The notes below the pieces were generated by a model that ran no database searches, had not been told where the DNA came from, and saw nothing but the letters and a program-made list of their open reading frames with translations. This document shows, piece by piece, positions 1 to 4,488 of a stretch of DNA of 6,292 nt. The first letter of the stretch is position 1. Every line of letters begins with the position of its first letter. Source of the DNA: Piscirickettsiaceae bacterium (GTDB lineage: Bacteria; Pseudomonadota; Gammaproteobacteria; Nitrosococcales; Methylophagaceae). The stretch lies in NCBI GenBank assembly GCA_030627065.1, contig DAOUSV010000091.1, positions 1 to 6,292 on the forward strand, in the 5' to 3' direction. Position numbers and translations under genes: made by a program.

Positions 1-61
1 AGCGTACTTAAAATCCCTCGGCTTCACGGCCGTGCCGGTTCGATTCCGGCCCTAGGTACCA
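1..61 (+). tRNA. tRNA-Leu(UAA), 3' part, cut by window edge
   Basis: Only the 3' part is present. An anticodon loop with TAA at 9-11 is followed by a long class II variable arm (CGGC 19-22 pairing with GCCG 29-32), a perfect T arm (34-38 with 46-50, loop TTCGATT), the acceptor strand 51-57, discriminator A58 and encoded CCA 59-61. The long variable arm with a TAA anticodon identifies a leucine tRNA for UUA/UUG. The 5' side of the anticodon stem that is visible (GCGTA, 2-6 or so) pairs poorly with TCCCT at 14-18, which is odd for a working tRNA. The D arm and acceptor 5' strand lie outside the window. Confidence 0.85.
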
Positions 62-72
62 ACAAATATTAG

Positions 73-101
73 AACCCTGACACTTCGGTGTCGGGGTTTT
101 T
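73..101 (+). terminator. Hairpin with T-rich tail after tRNA-Leu
   Basis: An 11-bp stem (73-83 with 88-98, one G-T wobble) closed by a TTCG tetraloop is followed by a short T run. This is the classic shape of an intrinsic terminator. It lies between two tRNA genes, so it either ends the tRNA-Leu transcript or acts as a processing hairpin within a common precursor. No clear separate promoter for tRNA-Cys is visible in the 29 bases after it. Confidence 0.7.
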
Positions 102-130
102 AATATCTCTCTAAAGTAAGATGTATCAGA

Positions 131-204
131 GGCTGCGTGGCAGAGTGGTCATGCAGCGGACTGCAACTCCGTTAACGCCGGTTCGATTCCGACCGCAGCC
201 TCCA
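131..204 (+). tRNA. tRNA-Cys(GCA)
   Basis: This is a complete tRNA. The acceptor stem GGCTGCG (131-137) pairs with CGCAGCC (194-200), followed by discriminator T201 and encoded CCA 202-204. The anticodon stem 156-160/168-172 encloses a seven-base loop with anticodon GCA at 163-165, which reads UGC/UGU as cysteine. The T arm 177-181/189-193 has one C-A mismatch (178 with 192), while the acceptor stem is fully paired. The gene is followed 173 bp later by an integrase pointing away from it, so its 3' end is the most likely attachment site of the element. In that case the 3' part of the gene would be copied from the element. Confidence 0.93.
177..204 (+). other. Candidate attL: 3' end of tRNA-Cys
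   Basis: P4-type integrases commonly recombine at the 3' end of tRNA genes, rebuilding the gene from an identical segment carried by the element. The T-arm and acceptor part of tRNA-Cys is the obvious core here, because the integrase gene starts 173 bp downstream and reads inward. The placement is inferred: no second copy of this segment occurs elsewhere in the window, so the other end of the element is presumably outside it. Confidence 0.45.
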
Positions 205-229
205 TTTCTCAATATCACAACATCCCATA

Positions 230-267
230 ACAACCCTTAAGCCCTGCTTTAATGCGGGGTTTGTTGT
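230..267 (+). terminator. Hairpin terminator after tRNA-Cys
   Basis: A 9-bp stem (239-247 with 254-262, including two G-T pairs) with a TTTAAT loop is followed by a T-rich tail. An outer ACAAC/GTTGT pairing (230-234 with 263-267) can extend it past a small bulge. The position 35 bp after the tRNA suggests it ends the tRNA transcript and shields the integrase promoter region from read-through. Confidence 0.6.
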
Positions 268-316
268 ATCTGGCATCCTGTAACGTATCATAACTTTCCT
301 TGACATCCCTATATGA

Positions 317-378
317 ATGGGGGCAACATTGGGGGCAAGTTTAAAATTTCATGCTTTTTGATGAGGAGTTGCCCCCAT
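317..378. promoter_or_regulatory. Three GGGGGCAA-type boxes around the integrase start
   Basis: ATGGGGGCAAC at 317-327 is repeated as TTGGGGGCAAG at 329-339 (12-bp pitch), and as its exact 11-bp inverse GTTGCCCCCAT at 368-378. The inverse copy contains the integrase ATG (377). A -35-like TTGACA lies at 300-305 with only weak -10 candidates overlapping the first two boxes. The boxes are likely binding sites for the integrase itself (arm-type sites) or for AlpA, giving autoregulation. In RNA, 317-327 could also pair with 368-378 and hide the start codon. Function is inferred; the repeats are directly visible. Confidence 0.55.
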
Positions 379-1615
379 GCCTTTAACTGATGTCAAAATT
401 AAAGCTGCAAAGCCCTGTGTCAAGCCAGATGGCACTGCCACAACTAAACGATACCGTATGGCAGATGGTGGTGGCCTTTACCTTGAAGTTGCCCCTAGCG
501 GCGGTAAATGGTGGCGGCTTAAGTATCGGATTAAGGGAAAAGAAAAGCGCCTATCTCTTGGTGTTTATCCAACTGTTGGGTTAAAAGAAGCCAGAATACG
601 TCGAGAAGATCTCAGAAGACAGGTTGCGGAAGGTATTGACCCTTCGGAGAAAAGGAAGATTGAAAAGTCAACAGAAGGTGATAAAAACAGTTTTGAAACA
701 GTCGCTTGTGAGTGGCATAAAAAGTTTAGTCATAATTGGACTAAAGAATATACTGCCAGAACATTAACCCATCTTGAGAAGAATATATTCCCGTGGCTAG
801 GATCAAAGAATATTAATGACATTACCCCACCTGAATTACTAGCTTGCTTAAGACGAATTGAAAATAGAGGTGCTTTAGATACGGCACATCGAGTTTTACA
901 AATCAGTGGTTCAGTTTTTAAATACGCGGTAACTACTGGACAAGCTGAGCGTAATCAAGCTGCTGATTTGGTGGGAGCGTTACCACCAGCAAAAACTAAA
1001 CACCATGCCTCCATAACCGATCCTAAAGAAGTTGGAGGCTTGATACGGGCGATACAGAATTATTCAGGCTCAATAATTACGGCAACAGCCCTGAAACTAT
1101 CTCCACTATTATTTGTTCGCCCAGGTGAATTAAGACAGGCTGAGTGGTCAGGAATAGACTTTGATAATGCTGAATGGCGAATACCCGCCGAAAAAATGAA
1201 AATGCGAGTAGTTCATATCGTACCGTTATCAACTCAAGCTATAGCAATATTAAAAGACATTCAGCCGCTTACAGGGCGTGATAAATATGTTTTTCCAAGC
1301 AATCGGACAATTACTCGACCTATGAGTAACAATACGATTAATGCCGCTTTAAGACGATTAGGATTTACTAAAGAGGAAATGACGGCACATGGTTTTAGGA
1401 GTATGGCCTCTACACTATTAAATGAGCAAGGTTATAACGGTGATGCTATTGAACGACAATTAGCCCACAGTGAGGGTAATGGCGTAAGGGCAGCTTATAA
1501 CTATGCTCAATACTTACCTGAACGTAAAAAAATGATGCAAGAATGGGCTGATTATCTTGATGGATTGGCTAGTGGTGCTGATGTGATACCGATAAACCGA
1601 GCAGAGAATACATAA
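377..1615 (+). CDS. P4-type tyrosine recombinase (phage/island integrase)
   Basis: This 412-residue integrase catalyses site-specific insertion and excision of the element through a covalent 3'-phosphotyrosine DNA intermediate. Residues about 4-95 form the DUF4102 arm-DNA-binding domain (DGGGLYLEV, KWWRLKYR, RLSLGVYP). About 105-205 is the core-binding SAM-like domain. About 210-390 is the catalytic domain. The active-site set is visible: R248 (FVRPGEL), K275 (KMKMR), H338 and R341 (AHGFRS), H364 (LAHS) and nucleophile Y374 (AAYNYAQYL). Length and order match full P4-like integrases, so it should be active. The ATG follows GAGGAG (363-368) at eight bases. The gene points away from tRNA-Cys, the usual arrangement for island integrases, and its start lies inside a repeated box suggesting self-control. 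Confidence 0.95.
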   Translation: MPLTDVKIKAAKPCVKPDGTATTKRYRMADGGGLYLEVAPSGGKWWRLKYRIKGKEKRLSLGVYPTVGLKEARIRREDLRRQVAEGIDPSEKRKIEKSTEGDKNSFETVACEWHKKFSHNWTKEYTARTLTHLEKNIFPWLGSKNINDITPPELLACLRRIENRGALDTAHRVLQISGSVFKYAVTTGQAERNQAADLVGALPPAKTKHHASITDPKEVGGLIRAIQNYSGSIITATALKLSPLLFVRPGELRQAEWSGIDFDNAEWRIPAEKMKMRVVHIVPLSTQAIAILKDIQPLTGRDKYVFPSNRTITRPMSNNTINAALRRLGFTKEEMTAHGFRSMASTLLNEQGYNGDAIERQLAHSEGNGVRAAYNYAQYLPERKKMMQEWADYLDGLASGADVIPINRAENT

Positions 1616-1622
1616 CTTTTTT

Positions 1623-1674
1623 CCAAGCCTAGGATCGCTCCCGAAAAGCTGGTTACGTTCACCAGTTGGCTTGG
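1623..1674 (+). other. Nested inverted repeats in the int-ORF gap
   Basis: The short gap after the integrase contains CCAAGCC (1623-1629) that pairs exactly with GGCTTGG (1668-1674). Inside it a second stem, CTGGT (1649-1653) with ACCAG (1661-1665), closes a seven-base loop. There is no T run after the structure, so it is not an obvious terminator. It ends eight bases before the AAGGA ribosome site of the next gene. It may be a folded leader, an RNA processing site or a protein-binding site; the sequence does not decide. Confidence 0.4.
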
Positions 1675-1690
1675 TACTTTTAAGGACGAT

Positions 1691-2326
1691 GTGGAAAACG
1701 ACACAATGGAAGATAAATTACAGTTTTGGTTTCTCAAAGAATCATTGAGTATCTATCAAGCAGCAGTGCTTGCATGTGGAGAAGATCCTAGCCTTAATTA
1801 TGTTGAGACTGCCAGTGACGTAGAAGGTTGTATGATTCAGGGATTACCATATGAACACGGGATGCCAAGTGGTTTTAATGCTTTTAGCCTAGCCTTAATT
1901 GATGATGTAAAAAAAGAGGCTCGGGCGTCAATTTTTAGTGATGATAACTCAGATATGGTTTTTAAAGAGGTGCAAAGTAATGGTAGAAATCGTAGTGACA
2001 TAAATATTCACACGACGTTAAGAGTAACTGATATTAAGCAGTGGCTAACTAGGAAAGGAATAAAGCCACCTTTCTTTTTCCCAGAAGCGGAAGGAGATAT
2101 AACAATAACTTTTAGACCAACCTACCAAACTTATTTAATGTCAATTATGTATAAAACTATAGATCGTTATTATGGTGAAAATTACGATCCTAATGATAGA
2201 GATACTGTACCAAAACAAGTTAATGTAATGGATTGGTTAGTAACTAACTACTCGCTTAGTGATGTTGAAGCTAAGGCAATTGATAAGCTTACAAGACCTG
2301 ATCGCTCAAAAAGACCTAAGGGCTGA
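1691..2326 (+). CDS. Conserved-looking island protein of unknown function
   Basis: This is a 211-residue soluble protein with no signal peptide or membrane segment. I do not recognise a named family. Its overall plan recalls uncharacterised proteins found beside integrases in genomic islands: an N-terminal stretch with aromatic and Leu residues and a G-x-D-P turn (about 10-33, AAVLACGEDPS), a WL-containing helix (about 117-123), and a C-terminal DWLVTNYSLSDVEAKAIDKLTRPD segment (about 180-204) ending in basic residues. The GTG at 1691 is chosen because AAGGA (1682-1686) precedes it by four bases; ATG 1706 is the alternative. It follows the integrase by 75 bp in the same direction and may share its transcript. 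The IS lies 72 bp past its stop. DNA binding is possible, but nothing proves it. Confidence 0.75.
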   Translation: MENDTMEDKLQFWFLKESLSIYQAAVLACGEDPSLNYVETASDVEGCMIQGLPYEHGMPSGFNAFSLALIDDVKKEARASIFSDDNSDMVFKEVQSNGRNRSDINIHTTLRVTDIKQWLTRKGIKPPFFFPEAEGDITITFRPTYQTYLMSIMYKTIDRYYGENYDPNDRDTVPKQVNVMDWLVTNYSLSDVEAKAIDKLTRPDRSKRPKG

Positions 2327-2364
2327 AGTCAAGATATAGCAATGTATTCCAGCTACCCTTAGAG

Positions 2365-2390
2365 TAAAAAACCCGATAACCTTATAGGGT
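2365..2390 (-). terminator. Leftward intrinsic terminator beside the IS
   Basis: Read on the minus strand, ACCC (2390-2387) pairs with GGGT (2374-2371). An inner A-T stem extends it past one mismatch, and six T residues follow directly. On the plus strand there is no T run after the hairpin, so it works leftward only. It lies just outside the IS, downstream of the transposase genes. It would stop transposase transcripts before they run antisense into the gene ending at 2326, and may once have served a lost leftward gene. Confidence 0.5.
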
Positions 2391-2398
2391 AACTGTAA

Positions 2399-2426
2399 TG
2401 GTCAAGTAAAAATGGCCACATCTTAG
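2399..2426 (+). repeat. IS terminal inverted repeat, orfB end
   Basis: This is the left end of the IS. It matches the other end at 17 of the first 21 bases, including AGTAAA and TGGCCAC blocks. The orfB stop codon (2423-2425) lies inside it. The outward strand reads TTGACC at the very tip, which resembles a -35 box that would point into the IS if the ends were joined in the circular IS3 intermediate. Confidence 0.85.
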
Positions 2427-3286
2427 TAGGCAAACCAGAATTTCTGCTCTGCCGCATTTGGCGATAAACCGCCATTATGTTGATGAGGCCTTACCTGACT
2501 ATAATATCCGATGATATAGCGAATAACAGCATTTTTGGCTTCAACAAAAGAACGGTAACCTGTTTCAGGTACCCATTCTGTCTTTAAACTTCTAAAGAAT
2601 CGCTCCATTGGACTGTTATCCCAACAATTTCCACGGCGACTCATGCTTTGCTTTATTTGATAACGCCAGAGTAATTGACGGTATTTTCTGCTGGTGTAAT
2701 GGCTTCCTTGATCTGAATGAAACATGACATTGTCAGGATTTCCTCTGGTTTCAAAGGCTATCGATAACGCTTTACCTGTTAACTCACTATCAGGTGATAA
2801 TGACATTGCCCAACCTATCGGTTTACGTGAAAACAAGTCCATCACTATGGCTAAATAAGACCATCGTTTTCCTGACCAGATGTAAGTAACATCACCGCAC
2901 CAAACTTTGTTTGGCTTATCGACATTAAACTCGCGTGCCAAATGATTAGGAATGGCGATATGTTCCTGTGTTGCTTTTTTATATGCATGCCCAGGTAGTT
3001 GGCAACTCGTTAAACTTAACACCTTCATCATCCGACCTGAACGGTAACGGCTAAGAGGTAGTCCTCGCTGTGTTGAAATTGCAGCAATAGTTCTGGCACC
3101 AGCGGAGCCATTGCTTTCACCATGAATTAATTTAACCATTGTTAAGGCTTTAGCTTTATCATTTGAGGGTATCAATGGTCGGTTAACCCAAGCACGGTAG
3201 CTACTGCGGTGAACATTGAACGTCTGACACAAGGTAACAATACTGTAGCTCTCTTTTAACCGTTTAATCATCGTAAATTGTTCCAC
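2423..3286 (-). CDS. IS3-family transposase OrfB (DDE catalytic part)
   Basis: This is the catalytic half of the transposase, which cuts and joins the IS ends. The N-terminal ~110 residues hold the HTH_21-like region (SYSIVTLCQTFNVHRSSYRAW). The rve integrase core follows with the triad D132 (WCGDVTY), D192 (HSDQGSHY) and E228 (NSPMERFF), spaced D(35)E as IS3 requires. The family tail (YYSQVRPHQHNGGLSP) follows. All motifs are intact. The frame opens at a GTG with no ribosome site, so it is probably made mainly as an OrfAB fusion by -1 frameshifting from orfA. The fusion would be about 385 residues, with nine residues (GFGSLDVRL) before the GTG. It overlaps orfA by 19 bases. Confidence 0.95.
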   Translation of the reverse strand: MEQFTMIKRLKESYSIVTLCQTFNVHRSSYRAWVNRPLIPSNDKAKALTMVKLIHGESNGSAGARTIAAISTQRGLPLSRYRSGRMMKVLSLTSCQLPGHAYKKATQEHIAIPNHLAREFNVDKPNKVWCGDVTYIWSGKRWSYLAIVMDLFSRKPIGWAMSLSPDSELTGKALSIAFETRGNPDNVMFHSDQGSHYTSRKYRQLLWRYQIKQSMSRRGNCWDNSPMERFFRSLKTEWVPETGYRSFVEAKNAVIRYIIGYYSQVRPHQHNGGLSPNAAEQKFWFAY

Positions 3287-3579
3287 GAGTCGGACATCAA
3301 GAGAGCCGAAGCCTTTTTTAAAATCTCTTTCTCCATCTCAATGCGTTTTATCTTTTTTTCGAGCTCTCGAATCTTTAGCTGGTCTGGCGTTAAGGGGGTG
3401 GCTTTGCCAACAATGCCGTTACGTTCATTTCGAAGCTGACGCACCCATTTATCCATGGTTGATTTACCCACATCCATAGCTTGAGCAGCTTCTCGAACTG
3501 AATAACCTTGGTCAACCACTAACTGAGCTGACTCTAATCTAAATTCGGGTGAAAAGTTAGGCCGTTTTTGTTTTGTCAT
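3268..3579 (-). CDS. IS3-family OrfA (DNA-binding, regulatory part)
   Basis: This is a 103-residue protein with a helix-turn-helix (about 12-50: FSPEFRLESAQLV, VREAAQAMDVGKSTMDKWVRQ) that recognises the IS ends. A leucine-zipper-like coiled coil (about 63-95, LTPDQLKIRELEKK...) mediates dimer formation. OrfA alone normally represses and modulates transposition; fused to OrfB it forms the active transposase. The ATG is preceded by AGGTGA on the minus strand (3589-3584) at four bases. Codons 88-89 (AAA AAG) are the slippage site, and without slippage the protein ends 14 residues later at a TGA. The frame is unbroken. Confidence 0.93.
   Translation of the reverse strand: MTKQKRPNFSPEFRLESAQLVVDQGYSVREAAQAMDVGKSTMDKWVRQLRNERNGIVGKATPLTPDQLKIRELEKKIKRIEMEKEILKKASALLMSDSWNNLR
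3313..3319 (-). promoter_or_regulatory. -1 frameshift site A AAA AAG
   Basis: The heptamer A AAA AAG lies in the orfA frame at codons 88-89 (...ATT TTA AAA AAG). Slipping back one base opens the orfB frame without a stop, giving ...EILKK then GFGSLDVRL and the OrfB sequence. This is the standard IS3-family device that limits the amount of OrfAB transposase. Confidence 0.85.
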
Positions 3580-3600
3580 TGTGTCACCTGTTGTATTTAT

Positions 3601-3634
3601 GAGGTGATAATATCACCTCTTATCAGGTGGCCAA
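3601..3634 (-). promoter_or_regulatory. Transposase promoter overlapping a 19-bp palindrome
   Basis: GAGGTGATA-A-TATCACCTC at 3601-3619 is a perfect 9-bp inverted repeat. On the minus strand its centre reads TATTAT (3612-3607), a good -10 box, with TTGGCC (3634-3629) as a -35 box 16 bases away inside the IS end. A transcript starting near 3600 would serve orfA. The palindrome is then a natural operator. In read-through RNA from outside, the hairpin would form 12 bases before the orfA ribosome site, whose AGGTGA is itself repeated in the palindrome arm. The promoter call is inference. Confidence 0.45.
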
Positions 3635-3647
3635 ATTTACTGTACCA
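3620..3647 (-). repeat. IS terminal inverted repeat, orfA end
   Basis: This is the right end of the IS, read inward as TGGTACAGTAAATTTGGCCAC. It is the partner of the end at 2399. It overlaps the proposed transposase -35 box, so binding of the transposase here could also repress its own promoter. Confidence 0.85.
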
Positions 3648-3666
3648 CTACAAACAGCCTTGCCCT

Positions 3667-3710
3667 GAGGGTCGTGCCCTCTTGTATCCTGCAATTGTCA
3701 TTTACGACAA
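3667..3710 (+). promoter_or_regulatory. Two small inverted repeats upstream of alpA
   Basis: GAGGG (3667-3671) faces CCCTC (3677-3681) across five bases. TTGTC (3695-3699) faces GACAA (3706-3710) across six bases. They lie in the 84-bp gap between the IS and alpA. They may be operators or a leader structure. No convincing -35/-10 pair was found here, so the native alpA promoter may have been displaced by the IS insertion or lie within this weakly matched stretch. Confidence 0.35.
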
Positions 3711-3731
3711 CAAGCCATAAAGGGGCAGGTT

Positions 3732-3923
3732 ATGTCAGAACAAATCAAAAAATTAGTAGAAGTAAAAAATATCACAGGTTTAAGTACTTCATCCATTTAC
3801 CGATTAGCATCAGAAGACAGGTTTCCTAAACCAATAAAACTAGGATTACGTTCTAGTGGTTGGCTGGGATCAGAAATTGATGCGTGGCTAGAACAGAGAA
3901 TTTCTGCTTCTAGGAATGGTTAG
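3732..3923 (+). CDS. alpA: AlpA-family transcriptional regulator
   Basis: This 63-residue MerR-like winged-helix DNA-binding protein matches the Phage_AlpA family. The diagnostic pattern is complete: LVEVKNITGLSTSSIYRLASEDRFPKPIKLG, then RSSGWLGSEIDAWLEQRI and a short basic SR tail. In E. coli, AlpA activates a cryptic P4-like element's integrase. In P4-like satellites and PICIs, members of this family switch on the excision or replication genes. Here it heads a rightward gene block that ends with the small terminase, so it is the likely switch of the block. The ATG is preceded by a purine-rich AGGGGCAGG (3721-3729). Length is normal for the family. Confidence 0.93.
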   Translation: MSEQIKKLVEVKNITGLSTSSIYRLASEDRFPKPIKLGLRSSGWLGSEIDAWLEQRISASRNG

Positions 3924-3926
3924 CCC

Positions 3927-4001
3927 ATGGATAGACAACAGCAGAACGGTTACTCGAAAATCCAGTCTGTACTGGGGATAATCTGTGAGGTGTCACTATG
4001 A
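3927..4001 (+). CDS. Possible 24-residue leader peptide, coupled to next gene
   Basis: A short frame starts ATG 3927 (AGGA at 3912-3915, eleven bases before) and ends with TGA 3999-4001. That stop overlaps the next start as ATGA (3998-4001). The peptide is MDRQQQNGYSKIQSVLGIIC plus EVSL. A perfect CCAGT-CTGT-ACTGG hairpin (3962-3975) lies inside it, just before the ribosome site (GAGG 3987-3990) of the following gene. The arrangement suggests translational coupling or a leader that controls the replication-type gene. I cannot tell by eye whether the peptide is conserved, so it may be chance. Confidence 0.35.
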   Translation: MDRQQQNGYSKIQSVLGIICEVSL

Positions 4002-4480
4002 GCCTCGCAAACATTCGATCAGCACTCGAAGCATCAGGTTTTAAAACCCGTAACACATCAGAAGGCTTTGCTTCTCAGTGTTCAGGTAGTGCGCACGCAC
4101 ACAATTCTAAATCTGGACTCTCTCTCAATGTAACCGACAAGGATGGGCACGTGCTGATGCATTGTAAGTCTCATGGCTGTGACAGATTTGAAGTGGTTGA
4201 GAATATCGGGCTACCAGTAAGTGAGTTATATCCAGGTGGTAAGTTTGATCGCAAGCACTATGCAATCAAGAAATCACAACAACAAATAGAAAATGAGTGC
4301 ATGCACGCGTGGCTGATATTGGCACAAATACCATCAATGACAGCCTTTACTGAGGTGGACACAGAGGCTATTCGTAAGGCTCATGAGACTGTCAAAAAGC
4401 ATAACTTCAGTAGCCATGACTATCAACGGGTAGAAGCTCGTAAACAGAATGGAGTAACGCGTCAGGACGGGCGCGGTTAA
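3998..4480 (+). CDS. Short protein with primase-type zinc finger
   Basis: The 160-residue product opens with a domain resembling the zinc-binding N-terminus of phage and plasmid primases. An N-terminal helix is followed by C28-x4-H33, the strand motif GLSLNVTDKDGHVLMHC, and C56-x4-C61; C28, H33 (or H35), C56 and C61 are likely zinc ligands. In primases this module recognises single-stranded template. The Toprim, primase and helicase domains that normally follow are absent. The rest (about 80-160) is charged, without a recognised domain. It may be a trimmed primase, or a stand-alone factor that recruits host or helper-phage replication. ATG 3998 has GAGG seven bases upstream. The next gene starts eight bases after its stop. 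Confidence 0.7.
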   Translation: MSLANIRSALEASGFKTRNTSEGFASQCSGSAHAHNSKSGLSLNVTDKDGHVLMHCKSHGCDRFEVVENIGLPVSELYPGGKFDRKHYAIKKSQQQIENECMHAWLILAQIPSMTAFTEVDTEAIRKAHETVKKHNFSSHDYQRVEARKQNGVTRQDGRG

Positions 4481-4488
4481 ATTTCATC

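Larger units (their letters stand above)
2399..3647 (-). mobile_element. IS3-family insertion sequence, 1249 bp
   Basis: A complete IS carries two overlapping leftward genes, orfA and orfB. The inverted ends both open with TGGT: reading inward, TGGTCAAGTAAAAATGGCCAC at 2399-2419 and TGGTACAGTAAATTTGGCCAC from 3647 to 3627 agree at 17 of 21 bases, with scattered matches beyond. Size, TG...CA tips, gene order, frameshift site and DDE motif all fit IS3. The subgroup cannot be fixed by eye. The three bases outside the ends (TAA left, CTA right) differ, and no 3-5 bp duplication is visible. The copy looks intact and possibly active. Confidence 0.92.

Noticed and set aside
390..584. Second rightward frame inside the integrase start
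   Set aside because: It is an alternative frame of the conserved DUF4102 domain and has no independent translation signals.
1623..1674. Integron attC site in the int-ORF gap
   Set aside because: Paired ends and folding suggested it, but the attC core motifs (RYYYAAC/GTTRRRY) are not found, and the recombinase is P4-type, not an integron integrase.
1552..1737. Leftward 61-codon frame over the integrase end
   Set aside because: It overlaps the integrase C-terminus and the structured gap, with no ribosome site and no domain.
3286..3313. orfA/orfB split as a pseudogene frameshift
   Set aside because: The A AAA AAG heptamer is in the correct phase, so the split is the normal programmed arrangement of IS3 elements.
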